A program made the translations under genes and the position numbers. The notes below the pieces were generated by a model that was not told the origin of the DNA, searched no databases, and saw only the letters and a program-made list of their open reading frames with translations. A DNA stretch of 64,000 nucleotides from SAR202 cluster bacterium bin127 (GTDB lineage: Bacteria; Chloroflexota; Dehalococcoidia; Lucifugimonadales; Lucifugimonadaceae): assembly GCA_002239045.1 (NCBI GenBank), contig MPNN01000005.1:124001-188000 (forward strand). Reading direction: 5' to 3'. Below are positions 1 to 8,303 of the stretch, one piece after another. The number at the start of each line of letters is the position of its first letter. Position 1 is the first letter of the stretch.

Positions 1-483
1 GAAGCCTGCGCGTTCGTCACAACCGAAAACATCTTGACGGCTGTGCGTATCACCGACGAGAATTTCAAACGTTGGGGTTTCCGCAATCCACGGATCGCTG
101 TCGCCGCGTTGAATCCGCACGCCAGCGACAACGGTCTTATCGGCGACACCGAGGCCACCGAGATTGCGCCGGCGATCGAGGCTGCACGGTTGGGAGGCAT
201 CAACGCCACCGGGCCACACCCCGCCGATTCAGTCTTCAACCAAGCCATCGATGGAATGTACGACGTCGTCGTTGTCATGTATCACGATCAAGGACACATT
301 CCCATCAAAGTACACGGATTCGAAGAATCGGTCTCAGTCAACCTTGGTATTCCATTTATCCGCACATCGGTTGACCACGGCACTGCTTTCGACATCGCAG
401 GCAAGAACATGGCCCAATCCACCAGTATGGTCGAAGCCATCAAACTCGGCGTCGCCCTCGCGACACGACGCGGCATCGCCTAG
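1..483 (+). CDS. pdxA: PdxA-family dehydrogenase, C-terminal part
   Basis: The gene is cut by the window start; codons run in frame from base 1 and about 160 C-terminal residues remain. It shows the family hallmarks NPHASDNG, MYHDQGHIPIK and PFIRTSVDHGTAFDIAG, which carry metal and phosphate-site residues of 4-hydroxythreonine-4-phosphate dehydrogenase. In pyridoxal phosphate synthesis this NAD-dependent enzyme oxidises and decarboxylates 4-phosphohydroxy-threonine. The PdxA2 subgroup, which acts on four-carbon sugar-acid phosphates, shares these motifs and cannot be excluded without the N-terminus and upstream neighbours. It converges on the ABC permease gene, 44 bases away. Confidence 0.88.
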   Translation, partial: EACAFVTTENILTAVRITDENFKRWGFRNPRIAVAALNPHASDNGLIGDTEATEIAPAIEAARLGGINATGPHPADSVFNQAIDGMYDVVVVMYHDQGHIPIKVHGFEESVSVNLGIPFIRTSVDHGTAFDIAGKNMAQSTSMVEAIKLGVALATRRGIA

Positions 484-503
484 CCCTCCCACTCAATGCG
501 CAA

Positions 504-530
504 GGGGGAACTAAAGGGGGTTTAGATTCA
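504..530 (+). repeat. Short dispersed repeat, family A
   Basis: AAGGGGGAACTAAAGGGGG then TTTAGATT, matching 46102-46128 in inverse orientation with two differences. It lies in the short spacer between pdxA and the ABC permease. Confidence 0.6.
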
Positions 531-1337
531 ACTCCCCGTCGAAAGATAGTGCCGAACCCCGATCCGCCAGACCTGCAGCGAGATCACCAATACACCGACG
601 CCGATTGCCGGCGCAACGTATTGGAACCATATCGGCGTTCCCAGCGGGTCCGGTATCCCCATGATCGCTAACGCCGGGAAGTAGCTGACGGTTGCCAAGG
701 GAATCCCGAACGTGAAGAAATTCCGGAACCAAGGCCGATAGATGTTGATCGGGTACTGTGTCGTCTCCACACCGCCGTACGTCACCGTGTTCATCATTTC
801 CAATGTCTCGGTAGTCCAAAACGCCAGCGTAGCCTGAAACACGATCAAACTGGCAAAAAGAGATGCACCCCCAATTACCGATGCCACCAGCAACGCGGCG
901 TTCGGAATCGTCCAATGCAGATCCAACCCCGTTGAAGCCCAAATCAAGGCCACAATCCCCGGCGTCAACCGACTTATTCGCCGCAACGTCAATTCCTGAC
1001 CCGCAAGCTGTAGCGCCGTTGACCTGGGCCGAAGCAGCAATCTATCAAAATCTCCCGTTTTGACCATGTCGCCAAACAAGTCGAATCCAGTGGTCAACGC
1101 ATCGGCAACGGCGAATGAGACGTTCACAATCCCATAGATGAACGCCACTTGGTAAACATTCCATTCCAGGAGCGATCCGAACCTGTCGAACAGGATCAAT
1201 ATCGCCGCAAACTCACCAGCCGTAACGATCAATCGCCCGCCAAGCTGCATCAGAAACGATGCCCGATACTGCATCTGGGCGCGCACCGATACCGTTAGGA
1301 ATCGACCGTAAACATACAGTGAATCGACCACGCTCAT
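528..1337 (-). CDS. ABC-2 type permease (COG3694/DUF990-like)
   Basis: A hydrophobic protein of about 269 residues with roughly six membrane segments, third gene of a three-gene exporter operon. I start it at the ATG at 1337, whose first bases overlap the stop of the upstream permease (ATGA type). A longer frame reaches 1625 but only by running through the upstream gene. The motif QYRASFLMQLGGR near the N-terminus and the downstream TGDFDRLLLRP stretch are typical of this permease family. It would pair with the other permease and the ATPase to export an unknown substrate. The substrate cannot be deduced. Confidence 0.88.
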   Translation of the reverse strand: MSVVDSLYVYGRFLTVSVRAQMQYRASFLMQLGGRLIVTAGEFAAILILFDRFGSLLEWNVYQVAFIYGIVNVSFAVADALTTGFDLFGDMVKTGDFDRLLLRPRSTALQLAGQELTLRRISRLTPGIVALIWASTGLDLHWTIPNAALLVASVIGGASLFASLIVFQATLAFWTTETLEMMNTVTYGGVETTQYPINIYRPWFRNFFTFGIPLATVSYFPALAIMGIPDPLGTPIWFQYVAPAIGVGVLVISLQVWRIGVRHYLSTGS

Positions 1338-2131
1338 CCTCCCTGCACCACGACGCGTCGCAACGCTCGAGACAACGCGATTCGACCTGCGACCACAAAC
1401 GCCAAGATCCAGAACAGTTGATGCGCCAAATGCTGCGGAAGATCCGACGCTGGAATGTGCCCCAGATACAACCGATATGGCGTATCGACCAATCCTCTGA
1501 ACGGCATTGCGTTGATCAACGGCTGTGACCAATCCGGAAATAGCGGCAATGGCACCAACATCCCGGAGAAAATCAATACCAATCCGAATGTGAGTTGCGT
1601 AATCCCATCGCCCGTGATCGTCCACAACATCGTCACATTTAGAAACGTCGTGATCGCGCTACTTAAAACTATCGCGGCACACATCGAGATCATGAACGCG
1701 GCACCGGCCGCCACTGTCGCAGGTGGTGCCATACCCATCACAATGAACGCAAAAACCAACAAGGGAATCGATCGCATCAGCATCGGTGCTGTCCGCCAAG
1801 CCAGCGCACGGCTCATCCAATAGGTGTGGAGGTCCACCGGTCGAACCAGCTCATACCCGATACCGCCAGAACGAATCAATGAGCGCAGGTCCGTATCAAT
1901 ATTCCACGGCAATGCCGCAAGAAAGGCCTGGCCTAGCCAGATATACGTCTCGACGTCACGACCACTCATCGGTTGCCCAGTAGTCGTCGAACTGTAGAAA
2001 GCCTGGAAAATCATGACGCGGATGATCCCCCAGACAATCTGTGTAACCAATCCGGCCAATGCCGCAGAACGGTATTGCAGAAGACTTCGAAACCTAGCGC
2101 TGATGACTGCCCAGTAACTAACCAACGCCAT
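1334..2131 (-). CDS. ABC-2 type permease (COG4587-like)
   Basis: A membrane protein of about 265 residues, second gene of the exporter operon. The ATG at 2131 overlaps the end of the ATPase gene by 14 bases. This start removes a polar 22-residue stretch that the longer frame would add. Residues such as ISARFRSLLQYRSAAL at the N-terminus and GIGYELVRPVDLHTYW in a cytoplasmic loop resemble its sister permease, as expected for a heterodimeric ABC-2 exporter. Substrate unknown. Confidence 0.88.
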   Translation of the reverse strand: MALVSYWAVISARFRSLLQYRSAALAGLVTQIVWGIIRVMIFQAFYSSTTTGQPMSGRDVETYIWLGQAFLAALPWNIDTDLRSLIRSGGIGYELVRPVDLHTYWMSRALAWRTAPMLMRSIPLLVFAFIVMGMAPPATVAAGAAFMISMCAAIVLSSAITTFLNVTMLWTITGDGITQLTFGLVLIFSGMLVPLPLFPDWSQPLINAMPFRGLVDTPYRLYLGHIPASDLPQHLAHQLFWILAFVVAGRIALSRALRRVVVQGG

Positions 2132-3104
2132 TACCTTCGTAGAAGCGAGCGATGATCTCCTCGATCGGTGGATCTTCCACGAACAAGTCATCAACATCGT
2201 TGTGGGCGGTGAAATCCGATATCAACGCGGCTGCCGATATCCGCTTCGGATCGAACCTGATGTGAACCCGCCTACCGTTCATCATCGCAAGTTGCGCCGC
2301 CGGGTGAACCTTCGGCGAACCCGCATCGGTCATCTCAACCACCAGTGATCGTTCGAAACTCATCTGCTGGCGCAACGCGTCTAAGCCACCGTCGTAGAGC
2401 AACTTACCGCTGTTGATGATCATCAAACGATCGCAGATCGCTTCGATATCGTTCATATCGTGCGTCGTCAAAATGACTGTCGTCTCCCGCTCCCGGTTGA
2501 AACGTTTGATGAACTGACGAAATGCAACCTTTGAGACCGCGTCCATGCCGATTGTTGGCTCGTCGAGAAACAGTAACTTGGGTGAGTGCAGTAGAGCACC
2601 AGCCAGATCGCAACGCATGCGCTGACCCAGACTCAACTGCCGCACGGGGGTATCAAGACAAGATTCGATGCCCATCACCGCAACGAACTCATCGAGGTTC
2701 TTGACATACTCATGCCTCGGCACTCTATAGATGTCCCGCAATAGATCGAACGATTCGATCACGGGTAGGTCCCACCAGAGCTGCGTTCGTTGACCAAAAA
2801 CCACGCCCAGATGACGCACGTGCCGGCTACGGTCCTTCCAGGGCACAAGTCCCAAAATCTCACATCTACCAGAATCCGGCACCAGGATGCCGGACATCAC
2901 CTTTACGGTCGTCGATTTGCCCGCTCCATTTGGCCCGACGTATCCCAATAATTCGCCAGAACCGATCTCGAACGTCACACCATCAAGCGCCTTGACGGTT
3001 TCGTACCGTCTATGCGCCAAACCCCGGAGCGCGCCGAAAATTCCTGTGTCTCTTTGCGACACTCGAAAATGCTTCACTAAGTTTTCGACGATTATCTGCG
3101 GCAT
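2118..3104 (-). CDS. ABC-2 exporter ATPase (COG4586-like)
   Basis: ATP-binding subunit of the exporter. Walker A GPNGAGKST lies near residues 57-65, the signature is LSLGQ near 157-161 (the usual variant in this subfamily), and Walker B LLFLDEP lies near 177-183, followed by the H-loop TTHD. I prefer the ATG at 3104, giving MPQIIVENLVKHF, the normal family start; a GTG at 3119 would add five residues. The ATPase and two permeases overlap or abut, so they are one operon. It is divergent from proC across about 130 bases that must hold both promoters. Confidence 0.92.
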   Translation of the reverse strand: MPQIIVENLVKHFRVSQRDTGIFGALRGLAHRRYETVKALDGVTFEIGSGELLGYVGPNGAGKSTTVKVMSGILVPDSGRCEILGLVPWKDRSRHVRHLGVVFGQRTQLWWDLPVIESFDLLRDIYRVPRHEYVKNLDEFVAVMGIESCLDTPVRQLSLGQRMRCDLAGALLHSPKLLFLDEPTIGMDAVSKVAFRQFIKRFNRERETTVILTTHDMNDIEAICDRLMIINSGKLLYDGGLDALRQQMSFERSLVVEMTDAGSPKVHPAAQLAMMNGRRVHIRFDPKRISAAALISDFTAHNDVDDLFVEDPPIEEIIARFYEGNGVG

Positions 3105-3238
3105 CGGGAAATCGGGCACCTACTCGGTCGCTTCCGAATTAAACGTATCTTTCAGAACCGTATAATCATCACCGTCTGAACCACCCGTTCCGAAAACCGG
3201 GACGGACTTCATCGAAGATAACCCACGAGGCAAACGGA

Positions 3239-4048
3239 TTGAACGTTTCATTCATTGGCGGCGGAGTTATGGCCGAGGCAATAATCTCCGGAATGATCAA
3301 AGCCGAGCTCGACGTCGATATCACCGTCAGCGAGCCGATAACTGAACGCGCCGCATACCTCAAACGAACCTATGCCGTTGCAATTGCCAACAACATCGAC
3401 GCCGTTGGCAGTGCAAACCTCGCCGTCTTATCAGTCAAACCACAACAACTAGGCGACGTTGCCGATGAAATTCGCGACGTCGTTCCTGCCCTCAAAAAAC
3501 TCACCTTCATGTCGATAATGGCGGGGGTCCAATCAAAGACCATCATCGATCAACTCGGCTGTGACCGATTGATCCGAATTATGGCGAACACTCCAGCCCA
3601 GGTCGGCCTTGGCGCGACTGCGTGGACAGCATCTCCTAGCGTAACGTCTGATATGCGCGAGTTCGCCGTCAAAATGCTCGAATCATTCGGCGAACAAGTC
3701 TACTTCGACGACGAAAAACTCGTTGACATCGCAACCGCGCTCAGCGCGAGCGGTCCCGCATACGTCTTCGTCTTCATCGAAGCGCTCGTCGACGGCGCTG
3801 TGCAACTTGGCATGTCAAACACCGACGCCCGAGCCTTGGCTATCCAAATGGTGTTGGGCAGTGCTGCGCTTGCCAAGGAAACTGGCAAACACCCCGCAGA
3901 ACTTCGCAACATGGTCACCTCGCCAGGAGGAACCACCGCGGCGGCGTTACACGCAATGGAGTTGAGCGGCTTTCGCAAGGCATCTATCGATGCCGTCCTC
4001 GCCGCGTACGGACGCGGCGAAGAACTCGCCAAGTTAACAGACAAGTAA
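3239..4048 (+). CDS. proC: Pyrroline-5-carboxylate reductase
   Basis: Catalyses the last step of proline synthesis, NAD(P)H-dependent reduction of 1-pyrroline-5-carboxylate. The N-terminus has the Rossmann motif FIGGGVMAEAII, the middle has IMANTPAQVG, and the C-terminal signature TSPGGTTAAALHAME lies near residues 227-241. The length of 269 residues is normal. The start is TTG, preceded by a GAGG sequence about ten bases upstream. An inverted repeat ACCAGCC/GGCTGGT about 20 bases past the stop may end the transcript, but has no T-run. Confidence 0.96.
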   Translation: MNVSFIGGGVMAEAIISGMIKAELDVDITVSEPITERAAYLKRTYAVAIANNIDAVGSANLAVLSVKPQQLGDVADEIRDVVPALKKLTFMSIMAGVQSKTIIDQLGCDRLIRIMANTPAQVGLGATAWTASPSVTSDMREFAVKMLESFGEQVYFDDEKLVDIATALSASGPAYVFVFIEALVDGAVQLGMSNTDARALAIQMVLGSAALAKETGKHPAELRNMVTSPGGTTAAALHAMELSGFRKASIDAVLAAYGRGEELAKLTDK

Positions 4049-4205
4049 CTCCGGCGTTCGGTCAAACCAGCCGTCGAAAGCAACGTGGCTGGTGAAATAT
4101 ACTTGTTCAGTTGGCGCGCACGCCTGACCTCTCCGACCCAATCGGACCGGGCCGCGGGCCGTTACACCCAGTTCAGAACACCGCCGCCGCAGGAATCGTA
4201 ACGCC

Positions 4206-4559
4206 ATGAATCCGACTGAAATGCTGAAGACCCGCCCTACGGCGCAGATCGACGAGTTTCAGCCGGGCGATACCGTGACCGTCAACATGGTCATTCGTGA
4301 AGGCGACCGCGAGCGCGTTCAAGCATTCCAAGGCAACGTCATCGCTGGTCGATACCGTGACAGTAAGGTGCCCAATCCTGGAACGACCTTCAAAGTTCGC
4401 CGCGTTTCGTACGGCATTGGTGTTGAGCGCATCGTTCCGTTCCATAGCCCGACACTCGAATCCGTCAAGGTAACCCGCCGAGGCAAGGTCCGACGCTCCC
4501 GCCTCTACTACCTTCGTGGCCTCACCGGTCGCCACGCCCGCATCAAGGAACGACGCTGA
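4206..4559 (+). CDS. rplS: 50S ribosomal protein L19
   Basis: Ribosomal protein L19 (117 residues) sits at the 30S-50S interface. The family core is clear: [38 protein letters not shown], and a basic end with [13 protein letters not shown]. It is not in the usual rpsP-rimM-trmD-rplS cluster; rpsP lies 30 kb away in this window. A TATACT box at 4098-4103 leaves a GC-rich leader of about 100 bases, but no convincing -35 box is present. Confidence 0.97.
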   Translation: MNPTEMLKTRPTAQIDEFQPGDTVTVNMVIREGDRERVQAFQGNVIAGRYRDSKVPNPGTTFKVRRVSYGIGVERIVPFHSPTLESVKVTRRGKVRRSRLYYLRGLTGRHARIKERR

Positions 4560-4702
4560 AGTCCGGCGCGTCACCCGCTCGTTGTCGACCTTAGCCGACG
4601 TCTGAATTCGTCGGGACGACTAACCTTTGTGATACGCGGGCTTGTGCCGTAACGCAACAGGTTGCGTGCTCCATGTCCGGGTCGTTGAGGACGCATCAAA
4701 CC

Positions 4703-7207
4703 ATGTTCGCCGAAGTCGCAGTTGACTTCTCAGACCGAGACCGTCGCCGGACGTACACATACTCCGTGCCCAAAGGCAACGCCGTACAACCGGGCGATCT
4801 CGTATGGGTACCGTTTGGCTACCGCCCGATTCAAGGGATCGTAACTTCCGTCGCCGAGTCCACCGAAACCGAGAATCCGCGCTCCATCGACAGTGTCGTC
4901 GAGGGAGGCCCATTCATCTCGGAGCACCTCATAGCAACCGCGATCTGGATCGCCGACCACTATCGGACCAACACATTTCGTGCCTGCGTCGCGATGCTCC
5001 CACCCGGAGCTAATCAGCAACTCCACATCTGGGTGTCCCGAAGCGAACTGGCAAGTCGCGTCGATCAACTCCTCACCGGCATTGGAATCACTGCCGATCA
5101 ACACGCCGTTCTCAACGATATTCCTACTCAAGGTCGTGTTCGTCGCGATCGCCTAGTGAGAAAAATCGGTAGGTCCAATGAACGACACCTCGACGCCTTG
5201 GTCCGAACCGGCATCGCGGTGGAAGAATCAATTTGGGAACGACCCCGCGCAAGCGCAGTTTTCAAATCCCACATCGCGCTGGCCGCAAATGAAAAACCTA
5301 CCGACGAGGTCATCGCGCAATATCTCAAGCGTCGCGCCTTCCGGAGAGCAGACCTAGTTCGACACTTGGCGTCGGTGCCAAACGCGATCCCACGTGCCGA
5401 TCTGACGAGTGTGTTCGGTGCCCACATCGTCAAAGCGGTTCTCGACGACGAAGTCGCCCAAATCGAGCAGGTGCGCGTAGAACGCGACCCGCTCGCCGAC
5501 TACGCGGTTCAGGACGCCATCAGTCATGAACTGACGCCTGAACAGCGCACCGCCGCTGACGCAATCTCCGAAAGCATCCAGTCTGGTACCGCTGGTGCAT
5601 TCCTTCTCTTCGGTGTAACGGGCAGCGGCAAAACCGAGGTATATCTTCGCGCCGTTGAAAAGTGCATCGAGGTCGGACGACGCGCCATCATCATGGTGCC
5701 AGAGATCGCCATGACTCCACAGACGTTGCAGCGTTTTGCCAGCAGATTTCCTGGTCAGATAGCTCTTCAACACTCCGGTCTGTCCATCGGACAACGATTC
5801 GACCAATGGCATCAGACCAGATCAGGACGCTACAGCGTCGTAATCGGTTCACGTTCGAGCATCTTCGCACCCGTCGATAATTTGGGTTTAGTCGTCATCG
5901 ACGAAGAACACGAATGGACCTTCAAACAGAGTGACCGGGCCCCGAGGTATCACGCCCGCGATGTCGCCGAAAAGCTATGTGCAGAGTCAGGCGCGACGCT
6001 CGTCCTCGGTAGTGCGACACCAGACATTGGATCCTATCGGCGCACAACCGACCCCAGCGCATCCAATCGCATCGCCCTTCTACGGCTCCCGCGTCGTATC
6101 AATGAAGCACTCCGTTCGGCGCCGCAGACTTCACGTTCACATGTATCAAGCATCCCCAATACGGGTTACGCAGAATCTCAAATCGTGGATATGCGGATCG
6201 AACTTCAAGACGGTCACCGCGAAATGCTCAGCCGACCTTTGTTGAATGCTCTGAGAGCTAATGTCGACCGCGGAGAGAAATCGATCCTATTCATCAATCG
6301 GCGAGGCAGCGCATCGTTCGTTCAATGCGTTTCGTGCGGCACCATCCGAACCTGCCCTAACTGTCAAACCCCGCTGACTCTGCACCGCAACCATCGCAGC
6401 GGTGGCGGAAGCCGGCTCCAATGTCACTACTGCAGCTACTCAATCGGTGCCGCGCGGCAATGCCGAAACTGTGGCGGAACCGGTGTTGCCCGCCGAGCCG
6501 CCGGGACCGAAGGAGTAGAAGAGGTCGTCCGCGGATTCTTCCCCAATACACCAATCCTCAGATGGGACTCTGATACTGCGCGCAACGCGGCAGACCACTC
6601 CAAATTGCTCGACGAATTCCAGAGCGAAGGGAACCACATCCTCATCGGCACTCAAATGGTTGCCAAAGGTCTAGACATCCCTACCGTATCGCTCGTTGGC
6701 GTAATCGCCGCCGACATCGGACTTGCCATTCCTAGTTTCAGATCTGCTGAGCGCACTTTCCAGATACTCTCCCAAGTCACCGGTAGGGCCGGGCGCGCCG
6801 ACACCCCTGGCATCGCCATCATCCAGACATTCCAACCCGACCACTTCGCTATCACCGCCTCCGCAAATCAAGACTTTGAAGACTTTCATCGCCAAGAGAT
6901 CGAAACAAGAAGACGATACCGACTTCCGCCATTCACGGTCTACGCGAAACTCTCTTACGGTGCATTCGACAATCGAGATGCCGAAATGGAAGCGCGCAGC
7001 GTCCGCACCCGTATCGACCAACGCCTCGAAAGAGAACCCTCGCCAAATGTCGAAGTCGCTGGTCCCTCGCCTTCGTTCCCAGCACGCCGAGCCGGGCGAT
7101 ACCGTTGGCAAATCCTCCTAAAGGGCCAAGACCTCACCCAAATCTTGGACAACGTACCGCTGGGCCCGGGTTGGGTCACCGACGTAGATCCCATCGAAAT
7201 GAATTAA
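4703..7207 (+). CDS. priA: Primosomal replication restart helicase PriA
   Basis: A 3'-5' DNA helicase that recognises stalled forks and reloads the replisome. After an N-terminal DNA-binding part comes Walker A GVTGSGKTE near residue 304 and Walker B DEEH near 400. A two-zinc cysteine cluster lies near 542-592 (CVSCGTIRTCPNC, then CHYC and CRNCGG), followed by helicase motifs GTQMVAKGLDIP and QVTGRAGRA. ATG 4703 is chosen over an upstream start at 4673 because it has a GAGG site and gives the family start MFAEVAVD. About 834 residues, normal to slightly long. Confidence 0.96.
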   Translation: MFAEVAVDFSDRDRRRTYTYSVPKGNAVQPGDLVWVPFGYRPIQGIVTSVAESTETENPRSIDSVVEGGPFISEHLIATAIWIADHYRTNTFRACVAMLPPGANQQLHIWVSRSELASRVDQLLTGIGITADQHAVLNDIPTQGRVRRDRLVRKIGRSNERHLDALVRTGIAVEESIWERPRASAVFKSHIALAANEKPTDEVIAQYLKRRAFRRADLVRHLASVPNAIPRADLTSVFGAHIVKAVLDDEVAQIEQVRVERDPLADYAVQDAISHELTPEQRTAADAISESIQSGTAGAFLLFGVTGSGKTEVYLRAVEKCIEVGRRAIIMVPEIAMTPQTLQRFASRFPGQIALQHSGLSIGQRFDQWHQTRSGRYSVVIGSRSSIFAPVDNLGLVVIDEEHEWTFKQSDRAPRYHARDVAEKLCAESGATLVLGSATPDIGSYRRTTDPSASNRIALLRLPRRINEALRSAPQTSRSHVSSIPNTGYAESQIVDMRIELQDGHREMLSRPLLNALRANVDRGEKSILFINRRGSASFVQCVSCGTIRTCPNCQTPLTLHRNHRSGGGSRLQCHYCSYSIGAARQCRNCGGTGVARRAAGTEGVEEVVRGFFPNTPILRWDSDTARNAADHSKLLDEFQSEGNHILIGTQMVAKGLDIPTVSLVGVIAADIGLAIPSFRSAERTFQILSQVTGRAGRADTPGIAIIQTFQPDHFAITASANQDFEDFHRQEIETRRRYRLPPFTVYAKLSYGAFDNRDAEMEARSVRTRIDQRLEREPSPNVEVAGPSPSFPARRAGRYRWQILLKGQDLTQILDNVPLGPGWVTDVDPIEMN

Positions 7208-7214
7208 CCATTGA

Positions 7215-7264
7215 CCTCCCCTTCGCCCTGCGAAAGGGACGCGTGCGAGCGAAGCGCAGCACGC
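7215..7264 (-). repeat. Palindromic repeat, family D copy
   Basis: Read on the minus strand, this contains TCGCACGCGTCCC followed by an imperfect hairpin with CGAAGGGGAGG. It matches the two copies at 34932-34979 and 35820-35867 over most of its length. It sits in the priA-def spacer and has no coding potential. Confidence 0.55.
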
Positions 7265-7374
7265 ACTGGATGTACCACAATCGCCGCATAACATCGATTT
7301 CGCCGACATGGGATCCGAGGCGATGCCCAAGCCGCACGACCTCTCACGTCCAAGGTTAGAATCTCCTACACGCG

Positions 7375-8067
7375 ATGCCTATCCGAGAAATTCGTTTATT
7401 CCCAGACCCGATCCTACGGCGAAAGTGCCGCGCCGTACGACGCATTGACGACGATGTCCGCAAGCTAGCTTCCGACATGGTAGAAACCCTCATCGATGCC
7501 GATGGCGTGGGGTTAGCGGCTAACCAAGTCGGCGTCCTCAAACGCGTTGTCGCCATACATCTTCCTGAAGAAGAGCCGTACTGGATAGTCAACCCGGAAA
7601 TCATCAAACAGCAAGGCCAACGAGAGATCGACGAGGGTTGCCTTTCATTACCCGGATACGTCGGACTCGTCAAAAGATCCGTCAGTGTAACCGCACGGGC
7701 ACTCGATCAAAACGGGTCGAAATGGAGAGTGTCTGCCGAAGAGCTGCTCGCTCAAGCTCTCGAACATGAAATCGACCATCTAAACGGCATCATGTTCATG
7801 GACCATCTCCTCGAACACGAACGACTCCGTGAGGTTGGGGAAGAACCCGAAGACGGTGAAACGCACCTTCACGACGTTGACTACGATATCGAGGCTCATC
7901 ACACGGACGGAGATCACCAACACGACAGCGATGGATCCCCGGATCTACTCGTCGCTAAAGCGAAACTAAGTGAGGTTACGCCCGGTCATTCGATGTCCGA
8001 ATTGGCTTACGACCTCCAAGATCGAGATCGAAACGTCGCTGAAGATAGTGGCCACGCAGGTTCGTGA
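7375..8067 (+). CDS. def: Peptide deformylase with His/Asp-rich tail
   Basis: Removes the formyl group from nascent N-terminal methionine. All three active-site motifs are intact: GVGLAANQVG (44-53), EGCLSLP with the metal-binding Cys (87-93) and HEIDHLNG with two metal-binding His and the catalytic Glu (131-138). Typical enzymes end near residue 160-180. This one continues to 230 with a tail rich in His and Asp (about residues 152-190) of unknown role, perhaps metal binding. It is unusual for def that fmt does not follow; the next gene is secD. Confidence 0.96.
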   Translation: MPIREIRLFPDPILRRKCRAVRRIDDDVRKLASDMVETLIDADGVGLAANQVGVLKRVVAIHLPEEEPYWIVNPEIIKQQGQREIDEGCLSLPGYVGLVKRSVSVTARALDQNGSKWRVSAEELLAQALEHEIDHLNGIMFMDHLLEHERLREVGEEPEDGETHLHDVDYDIEAHHTDGDHQHDSDGSPDLLVAKAKLSEVTPGHSMSELAYDLQDRDRNVAEDSGHAGS

Positions 8068-8134
8068 CGGGAATTGTGATGCGGTTGGCGTGCGGGGATG
8101 GTGGCGCCTCGATGCTATACTTTGATGTTTGAGG

Positions 8135-8168
8135 CTTCGATCCAACACGTTGTATCGAAGTCATTTTT
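8135..8168 (+). terminator. Rho-independent terminator after def
   Basis: CTTCGAT at 8135-8141 pairs with ATCGAAG at 8154-8160, with a second small stem CAAC/GTTG inside, and the hairpin is followed by ATTTTT. It lies 68 bases after the def stop. An extended -10-like box TGCTATACT at 8113-8121 lies just before it, so an attenuator ahead of secD is possible, but a plain def terminator is simpler. Confidence 0.6.
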
Positions 8169-8303
8169 GTGACTAATGCCCAGGCTGATGTCAGGGCTCA
8201 TGGACAGACCAGATTCACAGTGGACAGTGAACCGCAAGACGACCGCATAGCGCAGTACCGCGCGCCAATGCGGCGGGACGTGCGCTATCTCGGTTGATTT
8301 CAA

